In this document: positions 8,395 through 19,469 of the stretch, one piece after another
How positions within the stretch are numbered: the first letter of the stretch is position 1
Layout of the letters: the number at the start of each line of letters is the position of its first letter
Source of the DNA: Fulvia fulva
Taxonomy: Eukaryota; Ascomycota; Dothideomycetes; Mycosphaerellales; Mycosphaerellaceae
Reading direction: 5' to 3'
NCBI RefSeq assembly: GCF_020509005.1
Contig: NC_063017.1
Coordinates: 3,720,001-3,784,000 of the forward strand
Length of the DNA: 64,000 nt
Notes under the pieces: generated by a model
Databases searched by the model: none
Seen by the model: only the letters and a program-made list of their open reading frames with translations
Told to the model about the DNA's origin: nothing
Position numbers and translations under genes: made by a program

Positions 8395-10421
8395 TGCTTA
8401 ATAGGACATCGATATACTAAGGAAGTACGACGTAGGGTACTATACCCTATACCCGGAATCCGTACGGTAACGTACTAATAGACTCGGGGAGTCTACTATA
8501 CGGAACGCTACTAATAGACTCGGGGAGTCTAAGCTTATTCTAACTACCGTAGTTAAGTAGAGCTTGCTATATATCTAAGGCTACCTTCGCTATAGAAGAC
8601 TTAACGAGCTACGAGGGCCCCCGGAAGGTCGGCCCTACCCTTACTCGTAAGAACTAGAAGCGCTAGTTTGTTATACTACGAGACTATCTCGAAAGCCGGG
8701 AGGTATTCTAGGTTATTAACGACTCGTCGGCTAATCTCCTAGAATCCGTTACGCCTAAGATTACTTCGAAGGCGAACGGTATAGCGAGATATACTATCTT
8801 AGTATATTTGTCCGAGGAGGATAACTAAGAAATCTTAGACATACGAGATACGAAAGAGATCTAGAAACTTCTATAGAAGAAGTATAGTAAGGTCTATAAG
8901 GCATACGTAGTAGCGCTTATAAAACAGCTAGTATCGTTTAAGCTACCGGACGATTAGACAATTAGATAAGGGTAGATATATCTAGGTAACCTATCTATAT
9001 AGATTACCGAAATAGATAGTAAAGAGACCTACTATAAGGACCCTATCTAGAGGTTTAAGTACCTACTAAGTAGCCTCCCGGACGTCTACGCTAGTACTAG
9101 GGATACTATCCTAGCCTAGCTAAACCTAGGCTAGGAATCCGCTATAACCTTACTTAAATCCTACAAATTACGGATCTAAGAGAGTAAGAGCGAGACCGCT
9201 CTATACTCCTAGAGGCAAGGGGGTAAGAGCGGCTACTTTATCTACGATAGTAACTACCTAGTTATATCGTGCCCGGAACTAGATTCCGTAAAGGAGTTTA
9301 TTAAAAAGAAGAATACCTAGAAGTAACCGGAGAAGAAGTCCTACGAAGAGCTAGTCCGGGATCTAGAAAAGGCCTAAAACGCCCTTAAGAAGTCTAGGAA
9401 ACAGTAGAAGGATAGGAGAAGCCAATCCGATAATAAGATAAAGGTAAAGGCAATACGAGCCTATACCTTACGAGAAAGCGATACCGAGGAAATATACGAC
9501 GACGAAGTCGCCTATTCTACTACTAAAGTAAAAGGCAAGTTTCCCGCCTCCGAATAGTTACTAGACTCCTATACCTCCTTATACATAACTAATAATAAGT
9601 CTCTATTTAGATCGCTTAGGAAACTAGCGAGAAGGAAAGTAATTAAAGTCGGTAGGGGGTACCTAGATACATTCTATAAAGGAATAGTAACTATAGGAGG
9701 CCTAACGGGGAAATAAATTGCTCTAGAGAAAGTCTTATTTATTCCTAATCTCGGAGTTAATCTAGTTTTATAGAGGTAGTTTAGTAAGCAATTCGATATC
9801 GAACCTCTAAACTTTATACTTAAGTATAAGAGCGGAAAGCCTATCGTATAAACAGTGCTACGAGGGGGGGTACCGGTAGTATCTTCGATATCCGACTCCC
9901 TAAACTAGGTAGATAAGAGGCCCCCGGAGATGTTACCCGCGGGTAATATTCCTAATAAGAAAGCTCTAGCCGCGGTTACTACCGAGGATTAGTAGGAGCT
10001 TTAGTATAGAAGATTCGTACACCTAGGTAAAGGATCACTCCGGAACGTCTATAGGGTAAGTAATAAGAAGGACCCGATTCCTATCCCGGACGAGCATAAC
10101 TATAAGGTATACTCTATCGCGAATATACGGAAGTTTAAAGGCGCTATTATAGAAGGAAAGAACGAAAGACTTACGCTTATATCTATCGACATCTACGGAC
10201 CCTTCGAAAATACGACATCTAGGCTAGGTTTTAAATACTAGCTAGAGATCGTAGATAACTTCTTAAGAAAGAAGTAGGTGATCCCGCTTAAGAACAAATC
10301 CGACGTACCGTAAGCACTACGATAATAGCGGCTAACTATAGAGAAAGTATCGAAATGCTACGTAAGAGCAGTACGGAGTAATAATACACCTAAGCTACTA
10401 ATAGTTCTAAAAGACTAGGAG
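8395..10421 (+). pseudogene. Copia A gag-protease-integrase, first part (RIPed)
   Basis: Not translatable, with many TAG/TAA. Recognisable blocks are a degraded zinc knuckle at about 9235-9280 (GYFIYDSNYLVISCPEL, with Tyr where Cys/His stood), the protease motif at about 9560 (LLDSYTSLYITNN, Tyr from a former Cys codon), NLGVNLV at about 9750, and the integrase start with IDIYGPFEN...YRLEIVDNF at about 10185-10260. The copia B insertion cuts it within the integrase core. Confidence 0.82.
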
Positions 10422-10657
10422 TGTTGAAACAGGTACGGGTGGATAGCAGCGGAGTGGAGTAAGAGATCAATCTTTAACTGACTAATAGCACGAGCATGCA
10501 GCAATATATCAGGAACCAATATGTTGATTGTGTTAGATGTCTATCTAAGCTAAAGGGGAGAGAAGGTATCTCCCTACAAGCTGAGTCATTGTGGATGCCT
10601 CAGGCTGCCAGATCACTTCCTGATTGTTGACTCCCTTTGAGATGCTACATCTTAACA
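10422..10657 (-). repeat. 3' LTR of copia B
   Basis: 236 bp, TGTTGAAACAGG...ATCTTAACA in plus-strand reading. Compared with the other LTR it has GATAGCAG for GATGGCAG, CTTTAACT for CTTCAACT, and TTGAAAC for TTAAAAC. Confidence 0.95.
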
Positions 10658-10671
10658 CTCCCACTCATCTC
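10658..10671 (-). other. Polypurine tract of copia B
   Basis: Minus-strand GAGATGAGTGGGAG directly before the 3' LTR, the usual site for plus-strand priming. Confidence 0.6.
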
Positions 10672-10722
10672 GTATGGGAGGTTACAGTCTGCTCACTTCC
10701 TGTCAATAGTACTTGGACCTTT

Positions 10723-13700
10723 TTATGACAGGTTCAGCTGGCTTACAAACCTCTGGAAGTGTGGACCAGTCTTTGGTTTTGTAAACCCGTCTGCAACCAT
10801 CTCAGAGGTTGGGGTGTACTCAACAGCAATAAGCCTCCTCCACCAAAGTTTCCTAACAGCGTTATAGGCAATGTCAATGTGCTTCGACTTGTCATGAACA
10901 TGTGCATCTTTCACTAGGGTGAGGGCAGCTTGATTGTCACCTCTTAATTGGACTGGTCTCAAATTTGATACAGTCTCCTGGTTTCCAGTGATTCTTGGTT
11001 GATGGGAACAGTCTCCCACTAACTCTGGACAATCCATTTCCCTCAGCAGTGAAGCTAGGAATTGGGACTGCTTCGCACATGCATTCATAGCCATGTATTC
11101 AGCCTCCATTGTGGATGTTGCTACAGACTTTTGCTTCTTGCTCATCCAAGAAACTGGTGCCCCACAGAGGAAGAAGACATACCCAAGGATTGAGACTCTG
11201 TCTGCTTTGTCCATTGCATAATCAGAATCACAGTATCCAATAAGGTGTCCTTTTCCAGACTTTGAGAACTGAAGTCCTAGATCAGGGTATGATCTTAGGT
11301 ACCTAGTGATCTTCTTCAAAGCCTTCATGTGGTAGGTGGATGGGTCACTCACAAATGAGCTCATCCTTCCTAGGGCAAAAGCAATGTCTGGCCTTGTGAT
11401 TGTTGCTGGCCACATCCAAGTACCATTAATACTCTGGTACTCTGCCTTGTCACACCTCTCATCCATGTGGCTTGAAGGTTTGAGGGCCTCATAGCTGTCC
11501 ATGGGTGAGTGTGTAGGTGCTGCCTTCTCATGGTTCATTCCCATCTTGGCTAGGCTGTCCCTAACAAAGTGTCCTTGGTCAAGTTTCAGGATTCCTCTCT
11601 TCCTGTCCCTTGTGACTCTCATGCCAAGGATCTTTTCAGGTTCACCTAGATCTTTGATCTTGAAGATCTTGCCAAGTTCTCTTTTGAACCAGAGAACATC
11701 TGTCAACTTTGGTGCAGCAATTGGAATGTCATCCACATGTATAAGGATTATGATCTCCCTCTTCTTATGGATAAGTAGGCATGGATCCACTTCTGACTGT
11801 GTGAATCCAATCTCTCTGAGCTTTGACACACAGAGTTGATTCCAATCTCTAGCTGCTTGCTTAAGTCCATACAAGCTTTTGAGGATTTTGAACACCATGT
11901 TTGGTGGAAGCTCAACTCCTGGTGGTGGTAACATGAAGATGTCTTCATGGAGGGTGCTTTCTGTGAATGCATTGTTCACATCCACTTGGTGAAGATGAAG
12001 ATCCTTCTTACACACAATAGCCATAAACACCCTAAGGGTGTCCTGTCTTACTGTAGGTGCAAATGTCTCCATAAAGTCAACACCAAACTTCTGTGAGAAG
12101 CCCCTTGCAACTAGTCTAGCCTTGAACTTTTCAATAGCTCCACTAATGCTTCTCTTAATATCAAAGACCCATCTTGATGTAACCAGATTTGCTCCTTTTG
12201 GTGGAACAGAATTTTCCCAGGTGTTGTTACTCTGTAGAGCATCTAGTTCCTTTTGGATTGCTTCCTTCCAAAGATGTCCCCATTTCTTGTCATTCACAGC
12301 ATCCTTGTAGGATTTTGGAATTGGGACCTCTTGCTTGTATGCAATGGCTTCTACAGTTGCTGCAAAGGCCATTTCCTCAACTTCTTCCAGGAATTCGCTA
12401 TCCCATGGTATTGAACTGTCCACTGATTGCATGGCTGCAAAGAAAGCTTGGTGAAAAGCAGCAAGGTTCTCTGAGAGGTCCATTGCTTCTCCCACTTCAG
12501 TGGTTAGTTCGGGCTTAGGGACCATGGATCTTGGGGCTTTCTGTTTCATGTCATAGCCCTCAACATCATAGTCAGCCTTTCTCTTTCCAAGGGATGATTT
12601 AGGGACCGTCACTTGTGACCTAGTAACGTCTATTTCCTGGGGATCTAGGGAGCTTCTCTCAATTGGCTGATCGATTTTCTGAAATTCCCCTACGTTCTCC
12701 GGAGGCTGGGGAAGTTGCACAAACAGCTTTCTCGGCTGAGCGACTTTAGGGCTCTCAATTGGCTGATCTATTTCGGGGGGGCTCTGATGGACGCCTGAAT
12801 GGTAGGTAGATTGTCCTAAGGATACGTTCTTCCTCGGCCTTCCTAAGGGCTTCCTAGCTGGTGCACTGCTTGGTAGATTCAATGTTGGAACATTGAGACC
12901 CATATCACCTCCAGGCTGGTCCTCAAAGAAGTCTGCATGTGTGTGTTGTTTAACAGCTCTCATGTCTGGTTCCCAAAAGAGCCAGGCTTTAGCTGTGTTT
13001 TCAACATACCCAATAAACACTGCTTCTTTACCCCTATTCATTAGCTTGTCACTTCTTGCCCATTGAGGTTGGGATCTTGTGTCCATATAGACAACAGCTT
13101 TGCATCCCCAAACTTTCAAATGGTTGATGGTCGGTTTGATACCATCAAAAGCCTCATCTGGTGAAACCTTGAACCCATCGTAATCTGGGCCATTTGGCAG
13201 TTTGTTCCTCATATAAGTTTGGGCCTCTAGTGCTTCAGGCCAAAATTCAACCGGCATTTTAGCCTCTTCAAGCATTGCCCTTATAGAGTCCTCTGAGGTT
13301 TGTATTGACCTCTCAACTGGTCCATTCTGTAGAGAGTTGTATGCCTCAGTCGGCTCGAGCCCAATCCCCAAATCCTTCTCCCACTGCTTCACTAATGCAA
13401 TAAGTTCTTTTGCATTGTCAAGTCTTACTGCTTTCAGCTGCGCTGATGATTTCCTCTCTGCTTTGATCTTCCAGTTCTGGAGAGCAACTGGAGCATCTTC
13501 TCTTTTCCTAAGAGGAAAGGTCCACTTCTTCCTAGAGAAGTTGTCAACAATCTCAAGCCAGTATTTGAATCCTAGTCTTGAGATTGGTAGTGGGCCACAT
13601 ATGTCAATAGATACAAGGGCAAGTCTTTCAGGTCTTCTCTCTGTAACTTTGCCTTTGTACTTCTTCATCTTTGCTATTGAGCATACTCTGCACTGGTGAA

Positions 13701-15378
13701 AGCCATCCTTAGGGATAGGAATGGGTTCTTTCAAGTCTGTTACCTTGTGAAGATTCTGGAGCAAATTCTTCCCAAAGTGTGCAAATCTTCTATGCCAAAG
13801 CTCCCACTGCTTCAGGTCGGTCTCTGATTGAGCAGTCACAAAGGCATTCTCCATTGGTGGTGCACATGATGAGTAATGTGCCCGTTCTTGTAGGAGAGGA
13901 GAAATCTCATCAATGAATGGAACCCCCCCAAGGAGCTTTGTCTGGACAACAGTCTCACCAGAGGGGGAAACAAGAGAAAATGATGGAGGTTGCACACCAA
14001 ACTGCTTGCTAAACTGGTTCCATGAAACCAGGTTCACTCCTAGCTTGGGTACAAGCAGGACATCTTCCAAAACAACTTTTCTGCCAGCTCTCCCACTCAT
14101 CTCTGCATTCCCAATATGAGTGGCCAATAAAAACCCACCTCCCACTTTGATCCATTTCTTCCTTGTCAAGGGAGTCATAGATCTAAAGAGGCAGCTTTGG
14201 TCAGTCATATGGGATGAAGCACAGGAGTCAAGTAACCACTCTGACGAGGGGAACTTGCCTTGGACTTCTGCAGTTGAGTGAGCCACTTCATCATACTCAT
14301 CATCATCAGACATTGTCTCTGGGGATGAGCTGCATGGTGACTCTTGGGCGGAGAAACCTTTTCCAGTCTTCTTTGCTTTAGAGGTATAAGACTGGGCCTG
14401 GTTCTTCTGGAGTGACAGCATGTCAGAGCTGAGTTTCTTCACCATTTTCTTAAGTTCTTCCATAGAGGACTTCTCTCTTGGTGTCCTCCTTGAAGTGGGT
14501 GGTGGAGTTCTCTTCTTCTTGACATGTGTTGTATTCTGGGAAGATGGTGGTTGGGAATGAGATCTAAGGACCTTTCTTGCCTCAGGCAAACTAGGGCAGT
14601 CCTTGATCAGATGATCCTTCTCACAGAGAAGGCAGGAGAGTGGTCTTGCTAGACCTGAGGGCTTGACCCAGGTGGCTGCCATGCCATACTCAGCCTTAGA
14701 GGGATCCAACCTGGCTTCTTGAGCTTCAAGGATCTTTAAGGTCCTTTCATGATCCATCTTTGGCTGAGCCATGATAGTATCCCTGGCTACATGGTAGTCA
14801 GGTGGCAGTGAGCTTAAGAGCTGGGTCATCCTCACATCAGCTTTCCTGTAATGCTGACCCTCTGGGTCAACATCAGCAATCCTTTTTCCAAGAGAAACCA
14901 GGTGTGTCCATGCAGATCTGATGGTGAACTCTTCACTCATCTCAAAGGTCACAAATTGCTTTGTGAGCTCATGTGCATGGGTTGGTAGCACCTGGCTATA
15001 CTTGTTCCAGAGATACACCCACTTCTCAGCAGCTCTTCCAGATTCACATGAGCCCTCAAGCTCAAATTCATCTTCTTCTGTGATCCTACTAAGGATACTG
15101 AAGTTGCATACTGCATTGTGTCTTGTCCATGTTGGCGTATTGAGGATCTCTTTGGTTGTAGCCTCTTCTTGGAGTTTCAGAGTCTTGCCCTTGATGTTGT
15201 CAAAAGACACTTCCATTAGGTCATCAATTGCAAAGAATGCTGATTGGCTCTCCATCTTGTATCTCTGAAGGTTGAACCATCTCTTCCAATTGTCCCTCCC
15301 AAGAATTGGGATTTTGCCTCCCTTCTCCTCTGTCTTCTCTTGGTATGAATCCATAATAAATTGGATGTAATGAAACAA
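10723..15378 (-). CDS. Copia B gag-pol polyprotein, 1551 aa
   Basis: Single open frame. Order: gag (about 1-240), a zinc knuckle CLLCEKDHLIKDC with CX2CX3HX4C spacing (one residue shorter than the usual X4), a Lys/Ser-rich linker, protease around WLLDSCASSHMT (D-S-C where D-S/T-G is usual), the gag-pre-integrase HRRFAHFG...CRVC finger, an integrase core with D in SIDICGP, D in RLDNAKE and E in NGPVERS, then copia reverse transcriptase (WVFDIKR, RLVARGFSQ, QVDVNNAF, YGLKQAARDW, and HVDDIPIAA in place of YVDD), and RNase H (GYCDSDYAMD, SWMSKKQKSVATSTMEAEY, DNQAAL, KHIDI, ADGFTKP). M1 is at 15378; M9 (MDSYQEK) at 15354 is an equally good start. It makes the proteins for virus-like particles, cDNA synthesis and integration. 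No break seen. Confidence 0.95.
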   Translation of the reverse strand: MFHYIQFIMDSYQEKTEEKGGKIPILGRDNWKRWFNLQRYKMESQSAFFAIDDLMEVSFDNIKGKTLKLQEEATTKEILNTPTWTRHNAVCNFSILSRITEEDEFELEGSCESGRAAEKWVYLWNKYSQVLPTHAHELTKQFVTFEMSEEFTIRSAWTHLVSLGKRIADVDPEGQHYRKADVRMTQLLSSLPPDYHVARDTIMAQPKMDHERTLKILEAQEARLDPSKAEYGMAATWVKPSGLARPLSCLLCEKDHLIKDCPSLPEARKVLRSHSQPPSSQNTTHVKKKRTPPPTSRRTPREKSSMEELKKMVKKLSSDMLSLQKNQAQSYTSKAKKTGKGFSAQESPCSSSPETMSDDDEYDEVAHSTAEVQGKFPSSEWLLDSCASSHMTDQSCLFRSMTPLTRKKWIKVGGGFLLATHIGNAEMSGRAGRKVVLEDVLLVPKLGVNLVSWNQFSKQFGVQPPSFSLVSPSGETVVQTKLLGGVPFIDEISPLLQERAHYSSCAPPMENAFVTAQSETDLKQWELWHRRFAHFGKNLLQNLHKVTDLKEPIPIPKDGFHQCRVCSIAKMKKYKGKVTERRPERLALVSIDICGPLPISRLGFKYWLEIVDNFSRKKWTFPLRKREDAPVALQNWKIKAERKSSAQLKAVRLDNAKELIALVKQWEKDLGIGLEPTEAYNSLQNGPVERSIQTSEDSIRAMLEEAKMPVEFWPEALEAQTYMRNKLPNGPDYDGFKVSPDEAFDGIKPTINHLKVWGCKAVVYMDTRSQPQWARSDKLMNRGKEAVFIGYVENTAKAWLFWEPDMRAVKQHTHADFFEDQPGGDMGLNVPTLNLPSSAPARKPLGRPRKNVSLGQSTYHSGVHQSPPEIDQPIESPKVAQPRKLFVQLPQPPENVGEFQKIDQPIERSSLDPQEIDVTRSQVTVPKSSLGKRKADYDVEGYDMKQKAPRSMVPKPELTTEVGEAMDLSENLAAFHQAFFAAMQSVDSSIPWDSEFLEEVEEMAFAATVEAIAYKQEVPIPKSYKDAVNDKKWGHLWKEAIQKELDALQSNNTWENSVPPKGANLVTSRWVFDIKRSISGAIEKFKARLVARGFSQKFGVDFMETFAPTVRQDTLRVFMAIVCKKDLHLHQVDVNNAFTESTLHEDIFMLPPPGVELPPNMVFKILKSLYGLKQAARDWNQLCVSKLREIGFTQSEVDPCLLIHKKREIIILIHVDDIPIAAPKLTDVLWFKRELGKIFKIKDLGEPEKILGMRVTRDRKRGILKLDQGHFVRDSLAKMGMNHEKAAPTHSPMDSYEALKPSSHMDERCDKAEYQSINGTWMWPATITRPDIAFALGRMSSFVSDPSTYHMKALKKITRYLRSYPDLGLQFSKSGKGHLIGYCDSDYAMDKADRVSILGYVFFLCGAPVSWMSKKQKSVATSTMEAEYMAMNACAKQSQFLASLLREMDCPELVGDCSHQPRITGNQETVSNLRPVQLRGDNQAALTLVKDAHVHDKSKHIDIAYNAVRKLWWRRLIAVEYTPTSEMVADGFTKPKTGPHFQRFVSQLNLS

Positions 15379-15787
15379 GGTGTGTATGTTCCAAGGTGGT
15401 GGCTCAGATCCTGCTGAGGCTTCTGGTGTAGAATGGGAAAGTTCGTAGGTGTGGATACCAAGGCCTGCTTGGTAAAGTAAAGAAGGAGCGGTGTGAGGTC
15501 TCGGGGCTAGGACACAGGTCTGTCTCTCCTAGCAGAGCTTCAAATGACTTACTTGAAGTCCTTCTTGATAGTATCTCGATGCAGTTCTGCCTACAGAGTA
15601 TCTTCAAGGTATTGGCTTTGAGTAAGCCGCACAGAGTCCTTGTCTGGGTTACCTATCACTTAGTATCGAACTAAGCTCCTTGATAGGATAGACGGGGTAG
15701 ACTTCTGATTCCCAGATGTTTTCTGCTACGATAGCAAGGGATACAAGTAACCTGTACTGATATAGGTTGCTCTTATTCCTGCACAAA

Positions 15788-15802
15788 CCCGGGCTCATAA
15801 CC
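15788..15802 (-). other. Primer-binding site of copia B
   Basis: Plus-strand CCCGGGCTCATAACC adjoins the 5' LTR and equals the anticodon arm of initiator-Met tRNA (CAT anticodon inside CTCATAA); the element strand is therefore complementary to it. This implies priming by a tRNA cut in the anticodon loop, as in Drosophila copia. Confidence 0.75.
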
Positions 15803-16038
15803 TGTTAAAACAGGTACGGGTGGATGGCAGCGGAGTGGAGTAAGAGATCAATCTTCAACTGACTAATAGCACGAGCATGCAGCAATATATCAGGAACCAA
15901 TATGTTGATTGTGTTAGATGTCTATCTAAGCTAAAGGGGAGAGAAGGTATCTCCCTACAAGCTGAGTCATTGTGGATGCCTCAGGCTGCCAGATCACTTC
16001 CTGATTGTTGACTCCCTTTGAGATGCTACATCTTAACA
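15803..16038 (-). repeat. 5' LTR of copia B
   Basis: 236 bp, TGTTAAAACAGG...ATCTTAACA in plus-strand reading. Near-identical to 10422-10657. It is followed by the AGGAG duplication. Confidence 0.95.
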
Positions 16039-16043
16039 AGGAG

Positions 16044-18745
16044 AAAGAATCGGGGGTTTAATACGATACGACGGATACTTATAACTCTATACAAAACGGA
16101 GTAGTAGAAAGGTTAATCTAGGTATCGGAGAACGCGATCCGCGTAATACTCGAGGAATAGAGGATACCGGTAGAATTCTAGCCTAAAGCGCTAGAGGTAT
16201 AGGCGGTTATACGTAACCTACTACCGAACGGACCGTTACTTAACGGTGTCTAACTTTCGCCGGAAGAAGCATTTACTAGTAAAGTGCCGACGGTGGATCA
16301 CCTAAGAGTATAGGGTTGTAGGGTAGTAGTTTACGTAGAACCGAAATTATATTTAAAAGGGCTACGATAGGATAAGTTAATAAACCGGGGTAAGGAAGCT
16401 ATTTTCGTTAGATACGGTTAATCGACTAAGTAATAGTTGTTCTAGGAGCTAGATATACGAGCTATTAGGTAGTATAGCTAAGTAGATTAGTTCGAAAACG
16501 AGAAGGAGGGAGATCTAGACTTAGGTATCTTCTTTACGAACTAACCTAGTAGGGTACCTAAACGAAGGCTAGTCGGTCAACTACCGGCGGTCTCGCGACT
16601 ACTACTAGTTTAGCGACTAGCGGATACCCCGATAGTAATCTCACGATCCTCGGGTAGTATAATATTCTAACTTCCTACTACTAAAGTAGCCGAGTCCTCT
16701 ATAGAAGAACTAACCTAGCTAATCCCCGCTCCCTATATAGAGACCGAACCCGCTACGGCTAAGGACAAAGGACTAACTGTCTTAAGACCGCTCTATATCT
16801 AACTTCCCGGTAGACTAGATAATATCGCGGACTATAAGAAGATCGAGAAAACCCCGGAGCTACCGGAACTAATCGTCCGAAGGAAAAGGACTAGGGATCC
16901 TAATAATAACTACGGCTAGGACTAGGACTATAAGGCTAAGCACTATAAAGCTATAATAGCTTTGTTCTACTAACTACTATAGGTAAATAATAGACTTACC
17001 GATACCGACGAACGTATATTTATAGCTACGGTAGAGGAACTATTCGACGAAGTCTAAGAATACGCCTTTACTATATTCGGACCCGGTATCGCCTACTAAT
17101 AGGAAGTACCTATCCCGAAGACATATAAGGCTACGGTAGGAGATCCTAAATAGGGCTACTTATAGAAGGACGCTATCGATACCGAGCTACTCTCGTTATT
17201 AAGTAATAACACCTAGGAAACGGCTATCGCTCTAAGGGGGGCGAATATAGTAACCTCTAAGTAGGTCTTTAACGTAAAGAGACTTATTAGCGGAGTAATC
17301 GAAAAGTTTAAGGCAAGACTTGTCGTAAGAGGGTTTTTATAGAAATTTGGCGTTAACTTCGAAGAGACATTTATACCTATAGTACGCTATAACACCTAAG
17401 GGTCTTTATAGTAGTAGTTTACGAGCGGGATCTCGAGATATACTAGGTCGACGTCAACAATGCGTTTACCTAAAGCTACCTAGCCGAAGATATCTATATA
17501 AAACCCCTACTAGGAGTCAAAACCCTACCGAATACGGTCCTTAAGGTACTCCGGAGTCTCTACGGCCTAAAGTAGGCAGCTAGAGACTAGAATAAGCTCT
17601 ATGTCGCTACGTTAGTTAAAATAGGATTCTACTAGTCCGAGGTAGACCTATGTCTCCTAACTTATACTAAGAGAGACATTATACTACTTATCTATATAGA
17701 CGACATACCTATTATAGTACTAAGGTTAGCCGACATCTAATAGTTTAAGAAGCAGTTTGCGTAATACTTTAAGATTAAGGATCTCGGGGAACCGGAGAAA
17801 CTACTAGGACTAAAGATTACTCGTAATAGGCGTAACGGTACCCTAAAACTCGACTAGGGCTATTATATCCGTAAATCCCTTACTAAAATAGATATAGCAA
17901 AAGAAAAGGCAAGCCTAATACTCTCGCTAATAGATAGTTACGATAATCTCCGTCCTATAGCCCCGAACGACGAGAGATATAGTAAGGATAACTACTAGAG
18001 CAACAATAGGACCTAGATATAGGTAATGACTATAACGAGACCGGACCTAGCCTTCCTACTCGGGAGAACTAGTATATATATCGCGGATCTAACAAAGCGG
18101 TATATAAAAGCACTAAAGAAGGTCTCGAGATACCTAAGGTCGTTCCCCGACCTAGGGTTAATGTTTAGACATAGTAGCGGTATCCTAACCGGATACTTAG
18201 ACTCCGACTACGCGATAGATTGAGTAGATAGGGTCTTAAATCTAGGATATGTCTAGCTAGTATACGGTACGCCTATATCCTAGATAAGTAAGAAGCAAAA
18301 GTCTATAGTAACCTCTACTATAGAGGTAGAGTTTATAGCGATAAACGCCGCCGCGAAATAACCCTAGTTCCTAGCGGCTATCCTCCGAGAGATAAACTGC
18401 CCGGAGCTAGTAGGAGACTACTCTTTCTAACTAATAGTCCTAGCCGATAAGAGTACCGTCGACAAACTAAGACTAGTACGCCTTATAGGGGATAACTAGG
18501 TAGCTCTAACCTTAGTTAAGGACGTCTATATCTACGAAAGATCTAAGTATATTAATGTTACCTATAACTATATTAGGTACCTCTAGTAGTAGAGGAAGAT
18601 CAAAGTAGAGTACTACTATACTAAGGAGATAGTAGTAGATAGTTTAACCAAACCGCTAGCCGGTCCCTAGTTCTAGACCTTCGTATAATAGCTATAGCTA
18701 GTATAGTAGAAATAATTGTTCCTTACCTTACGACCTAAGTAGGAG
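16044..18745 (+). pseudogene. Copia A integrase-RT-RNase H, second part (RIPed)
   Basis: Resumes the integrase directly after copia B (YNSIQNGVVERLI, matching YNSLQNGPVERSI of copia B), then the reverse transcriptase (VFNVKRLISGVIEKFKARLV, VDVNNAFT, YIDDIPIIV at about 17695-17720) and RNase H. A short surviving frame at 18026-18223 (TITRPDLAFLLGRTS...DSDYAID) shows the RNase H start. Many TAG/TAA at former Gln/Trp. Ends in AAGTAGGAG just before the 3' LTR, probably the purine tract. Confidence 0.85.
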
Positions 18746-18768
18746 TATTACGAATATAGGTTAGTAGG

Positions 18769-19002
18769 TATTGAGAATATATAGGCCGCAGGACAAGCAT
18801 ATAGGTGTGGGTGTGTTATATGACTAGATCACGTAACTAGGGTTTGCTAGCCTATAGGCTAGCAAACATCCGGACACCTAGCATCTACCTACACTAATAC
18901 CGGCGATACTGTATATAGATACACGCTATCCCATTGGGTCCTTCTTCGTCTTTCGTATAATCCGCCGTCTTCTACTACTACGTAACTCGTACCTATTTAA
19001 TA
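18769..19002 (+). repeat. Solo LTR X1
   Basis: 234 bp, TATTGAGAATATATAGGCCG...CTATTTAATA, flanked by GTAGG on both sides (18764-18768, 19003-19007). No internal retrotransposon sequence, so it is a solo LTR left by LTR-LTR recombination. It still has many CA/TG pairs. The family is distinct from LTRs A and B. An inner palindrome TAGCCTATAGGCTA is present. Confidence 0.88.
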
Positions 19003-19235
19003 GTAGGTATATCGTACGGTACTAAGACTAACTTAGTATATACTAAGCTAGTCGAGACAATAGTACGGCAATACTACCGAGACACCGTACGAATAGTAGG
19101 AGCGACTTAGAGGACCTAAAGTTGCTTAGCTAGTTAGTACGAGACTATCGGAGGAACTACCGTCGTAGGATAAGATATAGGTAAAACCGATAAGGCGTAG
19201 TAAAATAGAACTAGGACTAGAGCAATATCCCTCTA

Positions 19236-19469
19236 TATTAAGAATTTATAGGCCGTAGGACAATTATGTAGGTGTAGGTATGTTATATAACTAGATCACG
19301 TAACTAGGGTTTACTAGCCTATAGGCTAGTAAACATCCGGACACCTAGTATCTACCTATACTAATACTAGCGATACTATATATAGATATACGCTATCCTA
19401 TTAGGTCCTTCCTCGTCTTTCGTGTAATCCGCCGTCTTCTACTACTACGCAACTCGTACCTATTTAATA
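19236..19469 (+). repeat. Solo LTR X2
   Basis: 234 bp, same family and orientation as X1 (TATTAAGAATTTATAGGCCG...CTATTTAATA), flanked by CTCTA (19231-19235, 19470-19474). More CA/TG sites have become TA than in X1. Confidence 0.88.

Larger units (their letters stand above)
10422..16038 (-). mobile_element. Ty1/copia LTR retrotransposon B, apparently intact, minus orientation
   Basis: 5617 bp with exact 5-bp duplication AGGAG (10417-10421, 16039-16043) and two 236-bp LTRs (10422-10657 and 15803-16038) of form TGTT...AACA. The LTRs differ at only three places that I can see, all of CA-to-TA type. It carries one uninterrupted 1551-codon gag-pol frame, a primer site beside the 5' LTR (right side) and a purine tract beside the 3' LTR (left side). 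It is inserted antisense into the integrase of copia A. CA/TG content is normal, unlike its host element, so it arrived after most of the local RIP. It may be autonomous. Confidence 0.95.

Noticed and set aside
18769..19469. X1-spacer-X2 as a short two-LTR element
   Set aside because: The spacer is copia A LTR sequence and each LTR has its own target duplication, so they are independent solo LTRs.
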